From Streptomyces flaveus (lineage in GTDB: Bacteria; Actinomycetota; Actinomycetes; Streptomycetales; Streptomycetaceae), in assembly GCF_014647675.1 (NCBI RefSeq), contig NZ_BMPQ01000010.1, forward strand, positions 189,304 through 253,303: a stretch of DNA of 64,000 nt. Direction: 5' to 3'. A model generated the notes under the pieces. The model saw nothing but the letters and a program-made list of their open reading frames with translations. It ran no database searches and had not been told where the DNA came from. A program made the position numbers and the translations under genes. Positions 1-7,114 of this stretch are shown here, piece after piece. Positions within the stretch are counted from its first letter, which is position 1. Each line of letters begins with the position of its first letter.

Positions 1-26
1 CGGCCTTGGCGAAGTCCGGTGCAGTA

Positions 27-85
27 CCGCGCCCCTAGGAGGCCGCAGGCCTCCCTAGGGGCGCGGGGAACTGCGCGACCAGCCC
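27..85. repeat. Streptomyces dispersed palindromic repeat
   Basis: The arms CCGCGCCCCTAGG (27-39) and CCTAGGGGCGCGG (54-66) pair, with a GGCC-GCA-GGCC core between them, and are followed by GGAACTGCGCGACCAGCC. The same block recurs at 12545-12604 and near 46589. It probably forms a terminator for a gene ending left of the window. The rest of 86-434 shows no gene I can support. Confidence 0.7.
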
Positions 86-434
86 TCACCGGCCCGCAGG
101 TTCATCACCGTTCTTCCAGCGGAGCGCTTCGCGTACGACTTCGCGCGTGTATGGCTACTCGTGCGTACGGCGACCGTTACTCACACGTACGACCACCGTC
201 GTCGAGCCGTCGGCGGACGGCATTAACAACGTTGTCCAAGTCCCGCACAGACCAAGGGAGTTGCCGACCCCGATCGACATACGGCCATGAGGAACCGCAC
301 GTCAATACCGCATGGCCGGGGCTTTCGCCGCGGAGGCACTCGGCCGCCGCAGCCGGCCTCCGCTTCGACCTGCACCTTCTGCCGTGTTATTCAACCGTGA
401 CGCCTTCTCCTTGCAGCTCTCTTGACCGCCATGG

Positions 435-452
435 ATTGTTAGCGCTCACAAT
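435..452 (+). promoter_or_regulatory. lac-type operator upstream of lacI-family gene
   Basis: The sequence ATTGTTAGCGCTCACAAT is an 18-bp palindrome with one mismatch. It differs at one base from the ideal symmetric E. coli lac operator core ATTGTGAGCGCTCACAAT. It lies 72 bp before the start codon of the LacI-family gene at 525, where autorepression would be expected. The regulator's recognition helix reads VSHQTVSRVL against VSYQTVSRVV in E. coli LacI, which fits such a site. Confidence 0.75.
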
Positions 453-524
453 GGCGTCCGCACTCACCGGTCGGCGGCCATCGCCGGCCAACGGTGTTCA
501 ACGGCATCCCAAGGAGGTGCGGCC

Positions 525-1589
525 GTGACACATGCACAGCTTCGGCCGCCCACCATGGCGGATGTCGCACGACTGGCAGGGGTGTCCCACCAGACCGTGT
601 CCCGCGTACTGGGGGACCACCCCAATGTGCGGGAGGAGACACGGGCGAGGGTGCTCCGCGCGATCGAGGAGATGGGCTACCGCCGCAACTTCTCCGCACG
701 GGCCCTGGCGACCCGGCGCACCCGGACCCTGGGTGTGGTCGCCTCCAACACCACGCTCTACGGGCCGGCCAGCACGTTGTTCGCGCTGGAGGAGGCGGCG
801 CGTGCCGAGGGGTATCTCGTCTCGACGGTCAGTCTGCGCAGGCTGACGGTGGAGACGCTGTCCGAGGCCCTGGACCGCCTCAGCGAGGGCGGGGTGGAGG
901 GTGTCATCGCCATCGCCCCACAGCGGTCGGCGGTCGAGGCACTCGCCGAACTCCGCCACCCCTTCCCGGTGGTGGCCGTGGGCACCGGGTCCGGCGCGGA
1001 GGTCCCCAACGTCAACGTGGACCAGCAACTGGGCGCGCGGCTGGCCACCGGCCATCTGCTGGCCGCCGGCCACCGCAAGGTCTGGCATCTCGCCGGGCCC
1101 GAGGACTGGCAGGAGGCGGCCGACCGGGCCGCCGGCTGGCGGGCGACCCTCGAAGCGGCGGATGTCGAGCCGCCCGTGCTGCTCCGCGGAGACTGGAGTC
1201 CGCTGTCGGGCTACCGTGCCGGCCAGGAACTGGCCGGCTGGGTGGGCCGGGGGCTGACCGCCGTCTTCGTCTCCAACGACCAGATGGCACTGGGGGTGTT
1301 GCGGGCCCTGCGTGAAGCAGGTGTCAGAACTCCCCAGGACGTGGCGGTGGTCGGCTTCGACGACATCCCGGAGTCGGAGTTCTTCGCCCCGCCGCTCACC
1401 ACCGTCCGGCAGGACTTCTCGACGGTGGGCGAGCGGAGCATCGCCCTCCTCCTCGATCTCATGGAGGGCCGGGCTCCTTCCGGGGCGGCCCGGATCGCCA
1501 TCGAACCCCAACTCGTCGTCCGCGCCAGTACCTTTCCGTACGGCCCTCAACCGCCGTACGCCCTCCAGCCGGAGGGCGCTCCCGACTGA
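525..1589 (+). CDS. LacI-family transcriptional regulator
   Basis: This 354-residue protein has an N-terminal LacI helix-turn-helix (residues about 11-60, VARLAGVSHQTVSRVLGDHP) followed by a periplasmic-binding-protein-like sugar sensor domain. The sensor ends in the family pattern VGFDDIPESEFFAPPLTTVRQ. The GTG start at 525 is chosen because AAGGAGGTG lies at 511-519. A lac-like operator sits upstream at 435-452, so autoregulation is likely. The gene precedes a YtfQRT-YjfF-type sugar ABC transporter by 150 bp, so that operon is its probable target. The inducer is unknown; a galactofuranose or arabinofuranose-type sugar is inferred from context only. Confidence 0.93.
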   Translation: MTHAQLRPPTMADVARLAGVSHQTVSRVLGDHPNVREETRARVLRAIEEMGYRRNFSARALATRRTRTLGVVASNTTLYGPASTLFALEEAARAEGYLVSTVSLRRLTVETLSEALDRLSEGGVEGVIAIAPQRSAVEALAELRHPFPVVAVGTGSGAEVPNVNVDQQLGARLATGHLLAAGHRKVWHLAGPEDWQEAADRAAGWRATLEAADVEPPVLLRGDWSPLSGYRAGQELAGWVGRGLTAVFVSNDQMALGVLRALREAGVRTPQDVAVVGFDDIPESEFFAPPLTTVRQDFSTVGERSIALLLDLMEGRAPSGAARIAIEPQLVVRASTFPYGPQPPYALQPEGAPD

Positions 1590-1633
1590 CGCGGGCGCAA
1601 CCGGTCGCCTCGCACGCACCACCGTGACCGGCA

Positions 1634-1645
1634 TTTCGAACAATG
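1634..1645. promoter_or_regulatory. Shared 12-mer TTTCGAACAATG upstream of transporter operon
   Basis: TTTCGAACAATG lies 95 bp before the substrate-binding-protein start codon. The identical 12-mer is found at 12477-12488 upstream of the GH43 gene. Its core TTCGAA is self-complementary. I propose a shared regulator-binding site; no binding protein can be named from the sequence. Confidence 0.5.
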
Positions 1646-1739
1646 ATCGACAGGCTGGACGTAGTGCGGCCGGCCGTTCCACCAGCACCACCGAGTGACA
1701 GCGGGTCCATCGCCGGGCCGGCACTTCAAAGGAGAAGAC

Positions 1740-2750
1740 ATGCTCAACAGACGGAACTTCCTCACCGCGGCGGTCGGCGTGGCGGCTGCGGGCGGCCTGG
1801 CGGCCTGCGCCAAGGAGGACGAGGGCTCCTCCACCTCCTCCTCCGGCGGCAGCGGCGGCAAGAAGCTCACCCTCGGCTTCTCCCAGGTCGGCTCGGAGAG
1901 CGGCTGGCGCAGCGCCAACACCGACTCGGTGAAGGCGTCGGCCAAGGAAGCGGGTTACAAGCTCCAGTTCTCCGACGCCCAGCAGAAGCAGGAGAACCAG
2001 ATCTCCGCGATCCGCGGCTTCATCGCCCAGAAGGTGGACGTCATAGCCTTCTCGCCGGTGGTCGTCACCGGCTGGGACGCGGTGCTCAAGGAGGCCAAGG
2101 CCAAGAAGATCCCGGTCGTCCTCACCGACCGCTCCGTCGAGACCTCCGACGAGTCCCTGTACGTCACCCTCGTCGGCTCGGACTTCACGGACGAGGGCCG
2201 GCGCGCGGCCAGGATCCTGGAGAAGGTCCTCGAGAAGGCCGGCCACAAGGGTGCCGTGAAGATCGCACAGCTGGAGGGCACCACCGGTGCCGCCCCCGCG
2301 ATCGAGCGTGCCAAGGGCTTCAAGGAGGTCATGGACGCCGACCACAAGGACGACTGGAAGATCGTCGTCAGCCAGACCGGTGACTTCACCCGCGCCGGCG
2401 GCAAGCAGGTCATGGCGGCCTTCCTGCAGTCCAACCCGGACATCGACGTGCTGTTCGCGCACAACGACGACATGGGTATCGGCGCCATCCAGGCCATCGA
2501 GGCGGCCGGCAAGAAGCCCGGCAAGGACATCCTGATCGTCACGGTCGACGGCGTGAAGGACGGCTTCGTCGCCATGTCCGAGGGCAAGATCAACGCCATC
2601 GTCGAGTGCAACCCGCTGCTCGGCCCCCAGCTGATGGAGGTCGTGCAGAAGGTCAAGGACGGCGAGACGGTCGAGCGCTGGATCAAGACCAAGGAGAGCG
2701 ACTTCATGCAGGACCAGGCCAAGGAAGCGCTCCCCACCCGCAAGTACTGA
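1740..2750 (+). CDS. ytfQ: Sugar ABC transporter substrate-binding lipoprotein, YtfQ type
   Basis: The 336-residue product begins with a twin-arginine lipoprotein signal (RRNFLT, lipid Cys at 23). A Ser/Gly linker and a periplasmic-binding fold of the PF13407 type follow. GFSQVGSESGWR, DAQQKQENQISAIR, VVTGWDAVLKEAK and FAHNDDMGIGAIQAIEAAGKKPGKDI closely resemble E. coli YtfQ, which binds galactofuranose. The ATG at 1740 follows AAAGGAGAAGAC directly. It is the first gene of a four-gene import operon. The ligand is most likely a furanose sugar, but specificity toward galactofuranose rather than arabinofuranose cannot be settled by reading. Confidence 0.92.
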   Translation: MLNRRNFLTAAVGVAAAGGLAACAKEDEGSSTSSSGGSGGKKLTLGFSQVGSESGWRSANTDSVKASAKEAGYKLQFSDAQQKQENQISAIRGFIAQKVDVIAFSPVVVTGWDAVLKEAKAKKIPVVLTDRSVETSDESLYVTLVGSDFTDEGRRAARILEKVLEKAGHKGAVKIAQLEGTTGAAPAIERAKGFKEVMDADHKDDWKIVVSQTGDFTRAGGKQVMAAFLQSNPDIDVLFAHNDDMGIGAIQAIEAAGKKPGKDILIVTVDGVKDGFVAMSEGKINAIVECNPLLGPQLMEVVQKVKDGETVERWIKTKESDFMQDQAKEALPTRKY

Positions 2751-2766
2751 CCGACCGCACCCACCG

Positions 2767-2826
2767 GCAGGGAGCCTCCGCCCGACCGAACCCTCCGTCC
2801 GGAGGGCCGGCCAGGAGGCTCCCTGC
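2767..2826 (+). promoter_or_regulatory. Nested intercistronic stem-loops between binding protein and ATPase
   Basis: Perfect 13-bp arms GCAGGGAGCCTCC (2767-2779) and GGAGGCTCCCTGC (2814-2826) enclose a second hairpin, CCCTCCG-TC-CGGAGGG (2791-2806). Such structures commonly lie after a binding-protein gene. They protect its mRNA 3' end or attenuate downstream expression, giving more binding protein than transporter. Confidence 0.7.
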
Positions 2827-2858
2827 GGGCCTGAACGAAAGTCAAGAGGAGCGCTGCC

Positions 2859-4397
2859 ATGGCAGAGCCGCAGCCCGTCCTGGAGATGACGGGCATAGTC
2901 AAAGAGTTTCCGGGGGTACGGGCTCTGTCCGGCGTCGACTTCCGGCTCTTCCCCGGCGAGATCCACGCCCTGATGGGCGAGAACGGAGCCGGGAAGTCCA
3001 CCCTCATCAAGGTGCTGACCGGTGTCTACTCGCTGGACGACGGCACCATCACCCTCGACGGGCAGCCCGTGCAGATCGACAGCCCGCTGCAGGCGCAGCA
3101 GGCCGGTATCAGCACGGTCTACCAGGAGGTGAACCTCTGCCCCAACCTGTCGGTGGCGGAGAACATCTTCATCGGCCGTGAACCCACCCGCTTCGGCCGC
3201 ATCCAGTGGAACCGCATGCGCAAGGAAGCGGCGGAGCTGGTCGACCGGCTCGGCCTCGACATCGACGTGACCGCGCCCCTGTCCTCGTATCCGCTGGCCG
3301 TGCAGCAACTGGTCGCGATCGTACGGTCGGTGGGCACCGGCGACAGCGACGGCGCGGGAGCCGGCACCAAGGTGCTGGTCCTGGACGAGCCGACCTCCAG
3401 CCTCGACCGCGACGAGGTCCTCGAACTGTTCCGCCTGATGCGGCAGTTGAGGGACGAGGGCGTCGCGATCCTGTTCGTCTCCCACTTCCTCGACCAGATC
3501 TACGAGATCTGCGACCGGATGACCGTCCTGCGCAACGGCACCCTCGTCGGCGAGCACATGGTGAGCGAGCTCGATCAGGTCGGACTGATCCAGCTCATGA
3601 TCGGCAAGGCCCTGGACCAGCTGGAGGAGCTCCACGACCATCAGCTGCGCTCCGACGTCGGCGAGACGCTGGTCAAGGCGGACGGCCTCGGCAGGACGGG
3701 CGGCATCGCCCCCTTCGACCTGGAGATCAAGAAGGGCGAGGTCGTCGGACTGGCCGGCCTGCTCGGCTCGGGCCGTACCGAACTCGCCCGGCTTCTCTTC
3801 GGCGCCGACCAGCCGGACAGCGGCAAGGTGTCGATCGGCGGCAAGCAGGTCTCGATGAGCGCCCCGAACGACGCGATCGGCGCGGGTGTCGCGTTCTGCT
3901 CGGAGAACCGCAAGAGCGAGGGCCTCGTACCGGATCTGACGGTGCGCGAGAACATCATCCTCGCCCTCCAGGCGGCCCGCGGCTGGACCCGGCCCATCCC
4001 CGCCTCCCAGCGGGACGAACTCGTCGCCAAGTACATCAAGGCGCTGGACATCCGCCCCGCCAACCCGGAGGCCCGCGTCGGCCAGCTCAGCGGCGGCAAC
4101 CAGCAGAAGGTACTGCTCGCCCGCTGGCTGATCACCCAGCCGAAGCTGCTGATCCTGGACGAACCGACGCGCGGCATCGACGTCGGCGCGAAGACGGAGA
4201 TCCAGAAGCTCGTGGTCTCACTCTCCGAGGACGGCATGTCCGTGCTGTACATCGCGGCCGAGCTGGAGGAAGTACTCCGGCTCAGCCACACCATCGGAGT
4301 GCTGCGCGACCGCAAGCTGGTCGCGCAGATCGCCAACGGGCCCGAGATCACTCCCAGCCGGATCCTGGAGACCATCGCGAGCGGAGAGCACCAGTGA
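2859..4397 (+). CDS. ytfR: Sugar ABC transporter ATP-binding protein, YtfR type
   Basis: This is a 512-residue tandem ATPase, the usual length for RbsA/MglA/YtfR proteins. The first domain has Walker A GENGAGKST (residues 40-48) and Walker B VLVLDEPTSSLD. Its ABC signature is degenerate. The second domain keeps LSGGNQQK (about 409-416) and LLILDEPTRGIDVGAKTEI but has a degenerate Walker A, GLLGSGRTEL. This asymmetry is normal for the family. The protein powers import through the two permeases that follow. The stop overlaps the next start by four bases, so translation is coupled. Confidence 0.94.
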   Translation: MAEPQPVLEMTGIVKEFPGVRALSGVDFRLFPGEIHALMGENGAGKSTLIKVLTGVYSLDDGTITLDGQPVQIDSPLQAQQAGISTVYQEVNLCPNLSVAENIFIGREPTRFGRIQWNRMRKEAAELVDRLGLDIDVTAPLSSYPLAVQQLVAIVRSVGTGDSDGAGAGTKVLVLDEPTSSLDRDEVLELFRLMRQLRDEGVAILFVSHFLDQIYEICDRMTVLRNGTLVGEHMVSELDQVGLIQLMIGKALDQLEELHDHQLRSDVGETLVKADGLGRTGGIAPFDLEIKKGEVVGLAGLLGSGRTELARLLFGADQPDSGKVSIGGKQVSMSAPNDAIGAGVAFCSENRKSEGLVPDLTVRENIILALQAARGWTRPIPASQRDELVAKYIKALDIRPANPEARVGQLSGGNQQKVLLARWLITQPKLLILDEPTRGIDVGAKTEIQKLVVSLSEDGMSVLYIAAELEEVLRLSHTIGVLRDRKLVAQIANGPEITPSRILETIASGEHQ

Positions 4398-5506
4398 CCA
4401 CCACACCCCGATGGCGAGCGCTGACGCACCACAACCTGTTCTGGCCGGTCGTGGTCCTGGTCGTCCTGCTGCTCGTCAACGTTCCCTTCACGCCCGACTT
4501 CTTCTCGATCCGGATGACGAACGGCCACCTCCACGGCAGCCTCGTCTCGATCGTGCTGTTCGGCTCGCCCCTCATCCTGGTGGCGGTCGGCATGACCCTG
4601 GTCATCGCCACCGGGGGCATCGACCTCTCGGTCGGCGCCGTGGTCGCCATCACCGGGGCCCTGACCTGTTCGTACATCAGTGACCAGTCCGACCAGAGCG
4701 CCCTGTCCGGCGTGTTCTTCGCCATCGGCATCGGTCTGCTGGCGGCGGTCGTCTGCGGACTGTGGAACGGCTTCCTGGTCGCCCGTATGGGCATCCAGCC
4801 GATCATCGCCACGCTGATCATCATGGTCGCCGGACGCGGTGTCGCCCAGCTGGTCACCGACGGCCAGATCATCACCATCAACAGCGAGCCGTACAAGCTG
4901 ATCGGCGGCGGCTACTGGCTGACCCTGCCCTTCTCCATCTTCGTGGTCGCGGCGGTCGTGGCCGTCACCGTGGTGCTGACCCGCAAGACGGCGCTCGGCC
5001 TGCTCGTCGAGTCGGTCGGCGGCAACGCCGAGGCCAGCCGCCTTGTGGGCATCCGCTCCCGGCGTATCAAGATCATGGTGTACGTGTTCTGCGCGCTGTG
5101 CGCGGGCATCGCGGGCCTGATGATCAGCTCCAACACCTCGGCCGCGGACGGCAACAACGCCGGCCTGTGGATCGAACTCGACGCGATCCTCGCCGTGGTG
5201 ATCGGCGGCACCTCACTGCTGGGCGGCCGGTTCTCCATCGGCGGCACGGTGATCGGCGCCCTCGTCATCCAGACCCTGACCACCACGATCTACACCATCG
5301 GCGTGCCGACCCAGACCAACCTGGTCTTCAAGGCCGCCGTCGTCATCGTCGTCTGCCTGCTGCAGTCCCCGAAGTTCCGCGCCAAGGCCTTCGGCGGCAG
5401 GTTCGGCAACAAGCCCGGCGCGAAGGGCGGCACCGGTCAGCCCGCCGTGGCACCGGCGCAGACCGCCAAGACGACCGAGGCCGCTCCCAAGATGGAGGTG
5501 TCGTGA
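4394..5506 (+). CDS. ytfT: Sugar ABC transporter permease, YtfT type
   Basis: The 370-residue membrane protein belongs to the RbsC-like BPD_transp_2 family. It has about eight to ten hydrophobic segments, the conserved VIATGGIDLSVGAVVAITGA loop, and LDAILAVVIGGTSLLGGRFSIGGT near the C-terminus. The GTG at 4394 is chosen because it overlaps the ATPase stop as GTGA. An Ala/Lys-rich hydrophilic tail ends the protein. It pairs with the YjfF-type permease that follows to form the channel. Confidence 0.92.
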   Translation: MTTTPRWRALTHHNLFWPVVVLVVLLLVNVPFTPDFFSIRMTNGHLHGSLVSIVLFGSPLILVAVGMTLVIATGGIDLSVGAVVAITGALTCSYISDQSDQSALSGVFFAIGIGLLAAVVCGLWNGFLVARMGIQPIIATLIIMVAGRGVAQLVTDGQIITINSEPYKLIGGGYWLTLPFSIFVVAAVVAVTVVLTRKTALGLLVESVGGNAEASRLVGIRSRRIKIMVYVFCALCAGIAGLMISSNTSAADGNNAGLWIELDAILAVVIGGTSLLGGRFSIGGTVIGALVIQTLTTTIYTIGVPTQTNLVFKAAVVIVVCLLQSPKFRAKAFGGRFGNKPGAKGGTGQPAVAPAQTAKTTEAAPKMEVS

Positions 5507-6534
5507 TGAGCACGACCACGACCACCAAGCGTCCCCCGGCCCCGGACAGCCGTACGCCGTCCAAGGCCGCGCAGCTGCTCGGCGACCGGCGGCTGCCCGT
5601 CCTGGTGACGGCCGGGCTCTTCCTCGCGATGTACGTGGCGGGCCTGAGCCGGTACCAGAACTACGGGTTCGGCGAAGCGCAGGTCTTCATGAACCTGTTC
5701 ATCGACAACGGCTATCTGCTGGTCGCCGCCGTCGGGGTCACCTTCGTCATCCTGTCCGGCGGCATCGACCTGTCCGTGGGCTCCGTCATCGGCTTCACCA
5801 CCATGTTCACGGCATGGCTGGTGGAGCGTCAGGGCCTGCCGATCCTGGTCGTCATCCCCATGGCGCTGGCCGTGGGCGCCTTCGGTGGCTTCCTGATGGG
5901 CTATGTGATCCACAACTTCGAGATCCAGCCCTTCATCGTGACCCTGGCCGGCCTCTTCCTCTTCCGGGGCCTGTGCCTGGTCATCAGCAAGGAGTCGATC
6001 TCCATCGGCGACTCCTCGGTGAGCAGCATGGCCGGGGCGCAGGTGAACCTGGGGGCGGGCTTCCTGTCGATCGGCGCGATCGTCGCGCTGGTCGTCCTCG
6101 CCGTGGCGTTCTACGTCCTGCACTACACGCGCTTCGGACGCCGGGTGTACGCCGTCGGCGGCAACGAGCAGTCGGCCATGCTGATGGGCCTTCCGCAGGG
6201 CGGCACGAAGATCGCCGTCTACACGATCAGCGGCTTCTGCTCGGCGCTCGCCGGACTGCTGTTCACCCTCTACATCCAGTCCGGTGACCCGCTGCACGCC
6301 ACCGGCATGGAACTCGACGCGATCGCCGCGGTCGTCATCGGCGGCACGCTGCTCACGGGCGGCTCCGGCTATGTGATCGGCACGCTGTTCGGTGTGCTGG
6401 TGCTGGGCCTGATCAAGAGCATCATCCAGTTCGAGGGCACGCTCAGCTCCTGGTGGACGAAGATCGCCACGGGTGTGCTGCTGTGCGCGTTCATCCTGAT
6501 CCAGCGGGCGATGACGGCTCGTAAGAAGACCTGA
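5506..6534 (+). CDS. yjfF: Sugar ABC transporter permease, YjfF type
   Basis: This 342-residue permease is homologous to the preceding one, with the ILSGGIDLSVGSVIGFT loop and LDAIAAVVIGGTLLTGGSGYVIGT. The stop and start overlap as TGATG, so the ATG at 5506 is preferred over the adjacent in-frame GTG at 5503. A separate second permease is characteristic of the YtfQRT-YjfF galactofuranose transporter. Rbs-type systems use a single permease. A terminator follows directly. Confidence 0.92.
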   Translation: MSTTTTTKRPPAPDSRTPSKAAQLLGDRRLPVLVTAGLFLAMYVAGLSRYQNYGFGEAQVFMNLFIDNGYLLVAAVGVTFVILSGGIDLSVGSVIGFTTMFTAWLVERQGLPILVVIPMALAVGAFGGFLMGYVIHNFEIQPFIVTLAGLFLFRGLCLVISKESISIGDSSVSSMAGAQVNLGAGFLSIGAIVALVVLAVAFYVLHYTRFGRRVYAVGGNEQSAMLMGLPQGGTKIAVYTISGFCSALAGLLFTLYIQSGDPLHATGMELDAIAAVVIGGTLLTGGSGYVIGTLFGVLVLGLIKSIIQFEGTLSSWWTKIATGVLLCAFILIQRAMTARKKT

Positions 6535-6559
6535 GCCGTCTGCCTGCCGCCTGTCTTTT

Positions 6560-6588
6560 GGCCCGCCCTGTACCCGGGGCGGGCCTTT
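6560..6588 (+). terminator. Terminator of the transporter operon
   Basis: A perfect 9-bp stem, GGCCCGCCC (6560-6568) and GGGCGGGCC (6577-6585), with an 8-nt loop and TTT after it, lies 26 bp past the yjfF stop. Confidence 0.75.
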
Positions 6589-6609
6589 GGCGTGGGGGTT
6601 TCGCTCCCG

Positions 6610-7003
6610 CCGCCCCTACCCGTCCCGTCCCGGGGCCAGCCCCGGACCCCGCTGGGGGCTGCGCCCCCAGACCCCGTTTCGGGGCTTCGCCCCGGACCCC
6701 GTTTCGGGGGCCAGCCCCCGGACTCCCGCTCCTCAAACGCCGGAGGGGCTGATTTTCCGCGGACCCGGGCTGATTTTGCGCGGCCCTGGGCTGATTTCCG
6801 CAGCCGAGATTCCGCTGCCCAAGCGGATCCTCGCCCAGGGGGCACTTTGCAGCCCAGTCCCGCACCAATCAGCCCGTCCGGCGCTTGAGGACGAGGCCGT
6901 TCAGGCCGATGGGGGCCTGGGGCGCAGCCCCAGCGGGGTCCAGGGGCAGCGCCCCTGGCGGGGTCGAAGGGGCGGAGCCCCGGAACGGGACGGGTAGGGG
7001 CGG
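6610..7003. repeat. Long nested inverted-repeat element filling the gap between yjfF and the GH43 gene
   Basis: Outer arms at 6610-6635 and 6978-7003 are complementary over 25 of 26 bases. Inner arms CCTCAAACGCCGG (6731-6743) and CCGGCGCTTGAGG (6878-6890) match at 12 of 13. Between them lie several short GC hairpins and three 21-bp tandem units. The inner arms resemble a common Streptomyces intergenic repeat. No coding potential is convincing in 6535-7114. Confidence 0.75.
6746..6806 (+). repeat. Three imperfect 21-bp tandem repeats
   Basis: Units start at 6746, 6767 and 6788, each beginning GGGCTGATTT followed by a CGC-containing segment. The period is exactly 21 bp, about two helical turns. 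They sit inside the larger inverted-repeat element. Confidence 0.65.
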
Positions 7004-7114
7004 CGAGGGCGAAGAAAACCCCGCCCCACCGCCCCGCGTGCGTGACACGACGAGCGGCGCCCGGGGCTGGGTGCCCCGAGCGCCGCTCGGTGTGCAGAAG
7101 GACGGGACGGGCCG

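Noticed and set aside
494..1315. Long Gly/Arg-rich open frame on + overlapping the LacI gene
   Set aside because: It is a shadow of the LacI gene in another frame; composition is GC-driven and no family is recognisable.
1634..1650. TCGAACAATGATCGA read as a LexA box
   Set aside because: The half-sites are spaced by 3 instead of 4 and the second half mismatches; the GH43 copy of the motif lacks the second half altogether.
498..3641. 1,047-residue open frame on the minus strand
   Set aside because: It covers three real plus-strand genes antisense, with the biased His/Gln/Asp/Arg pattern of a shadow frame.
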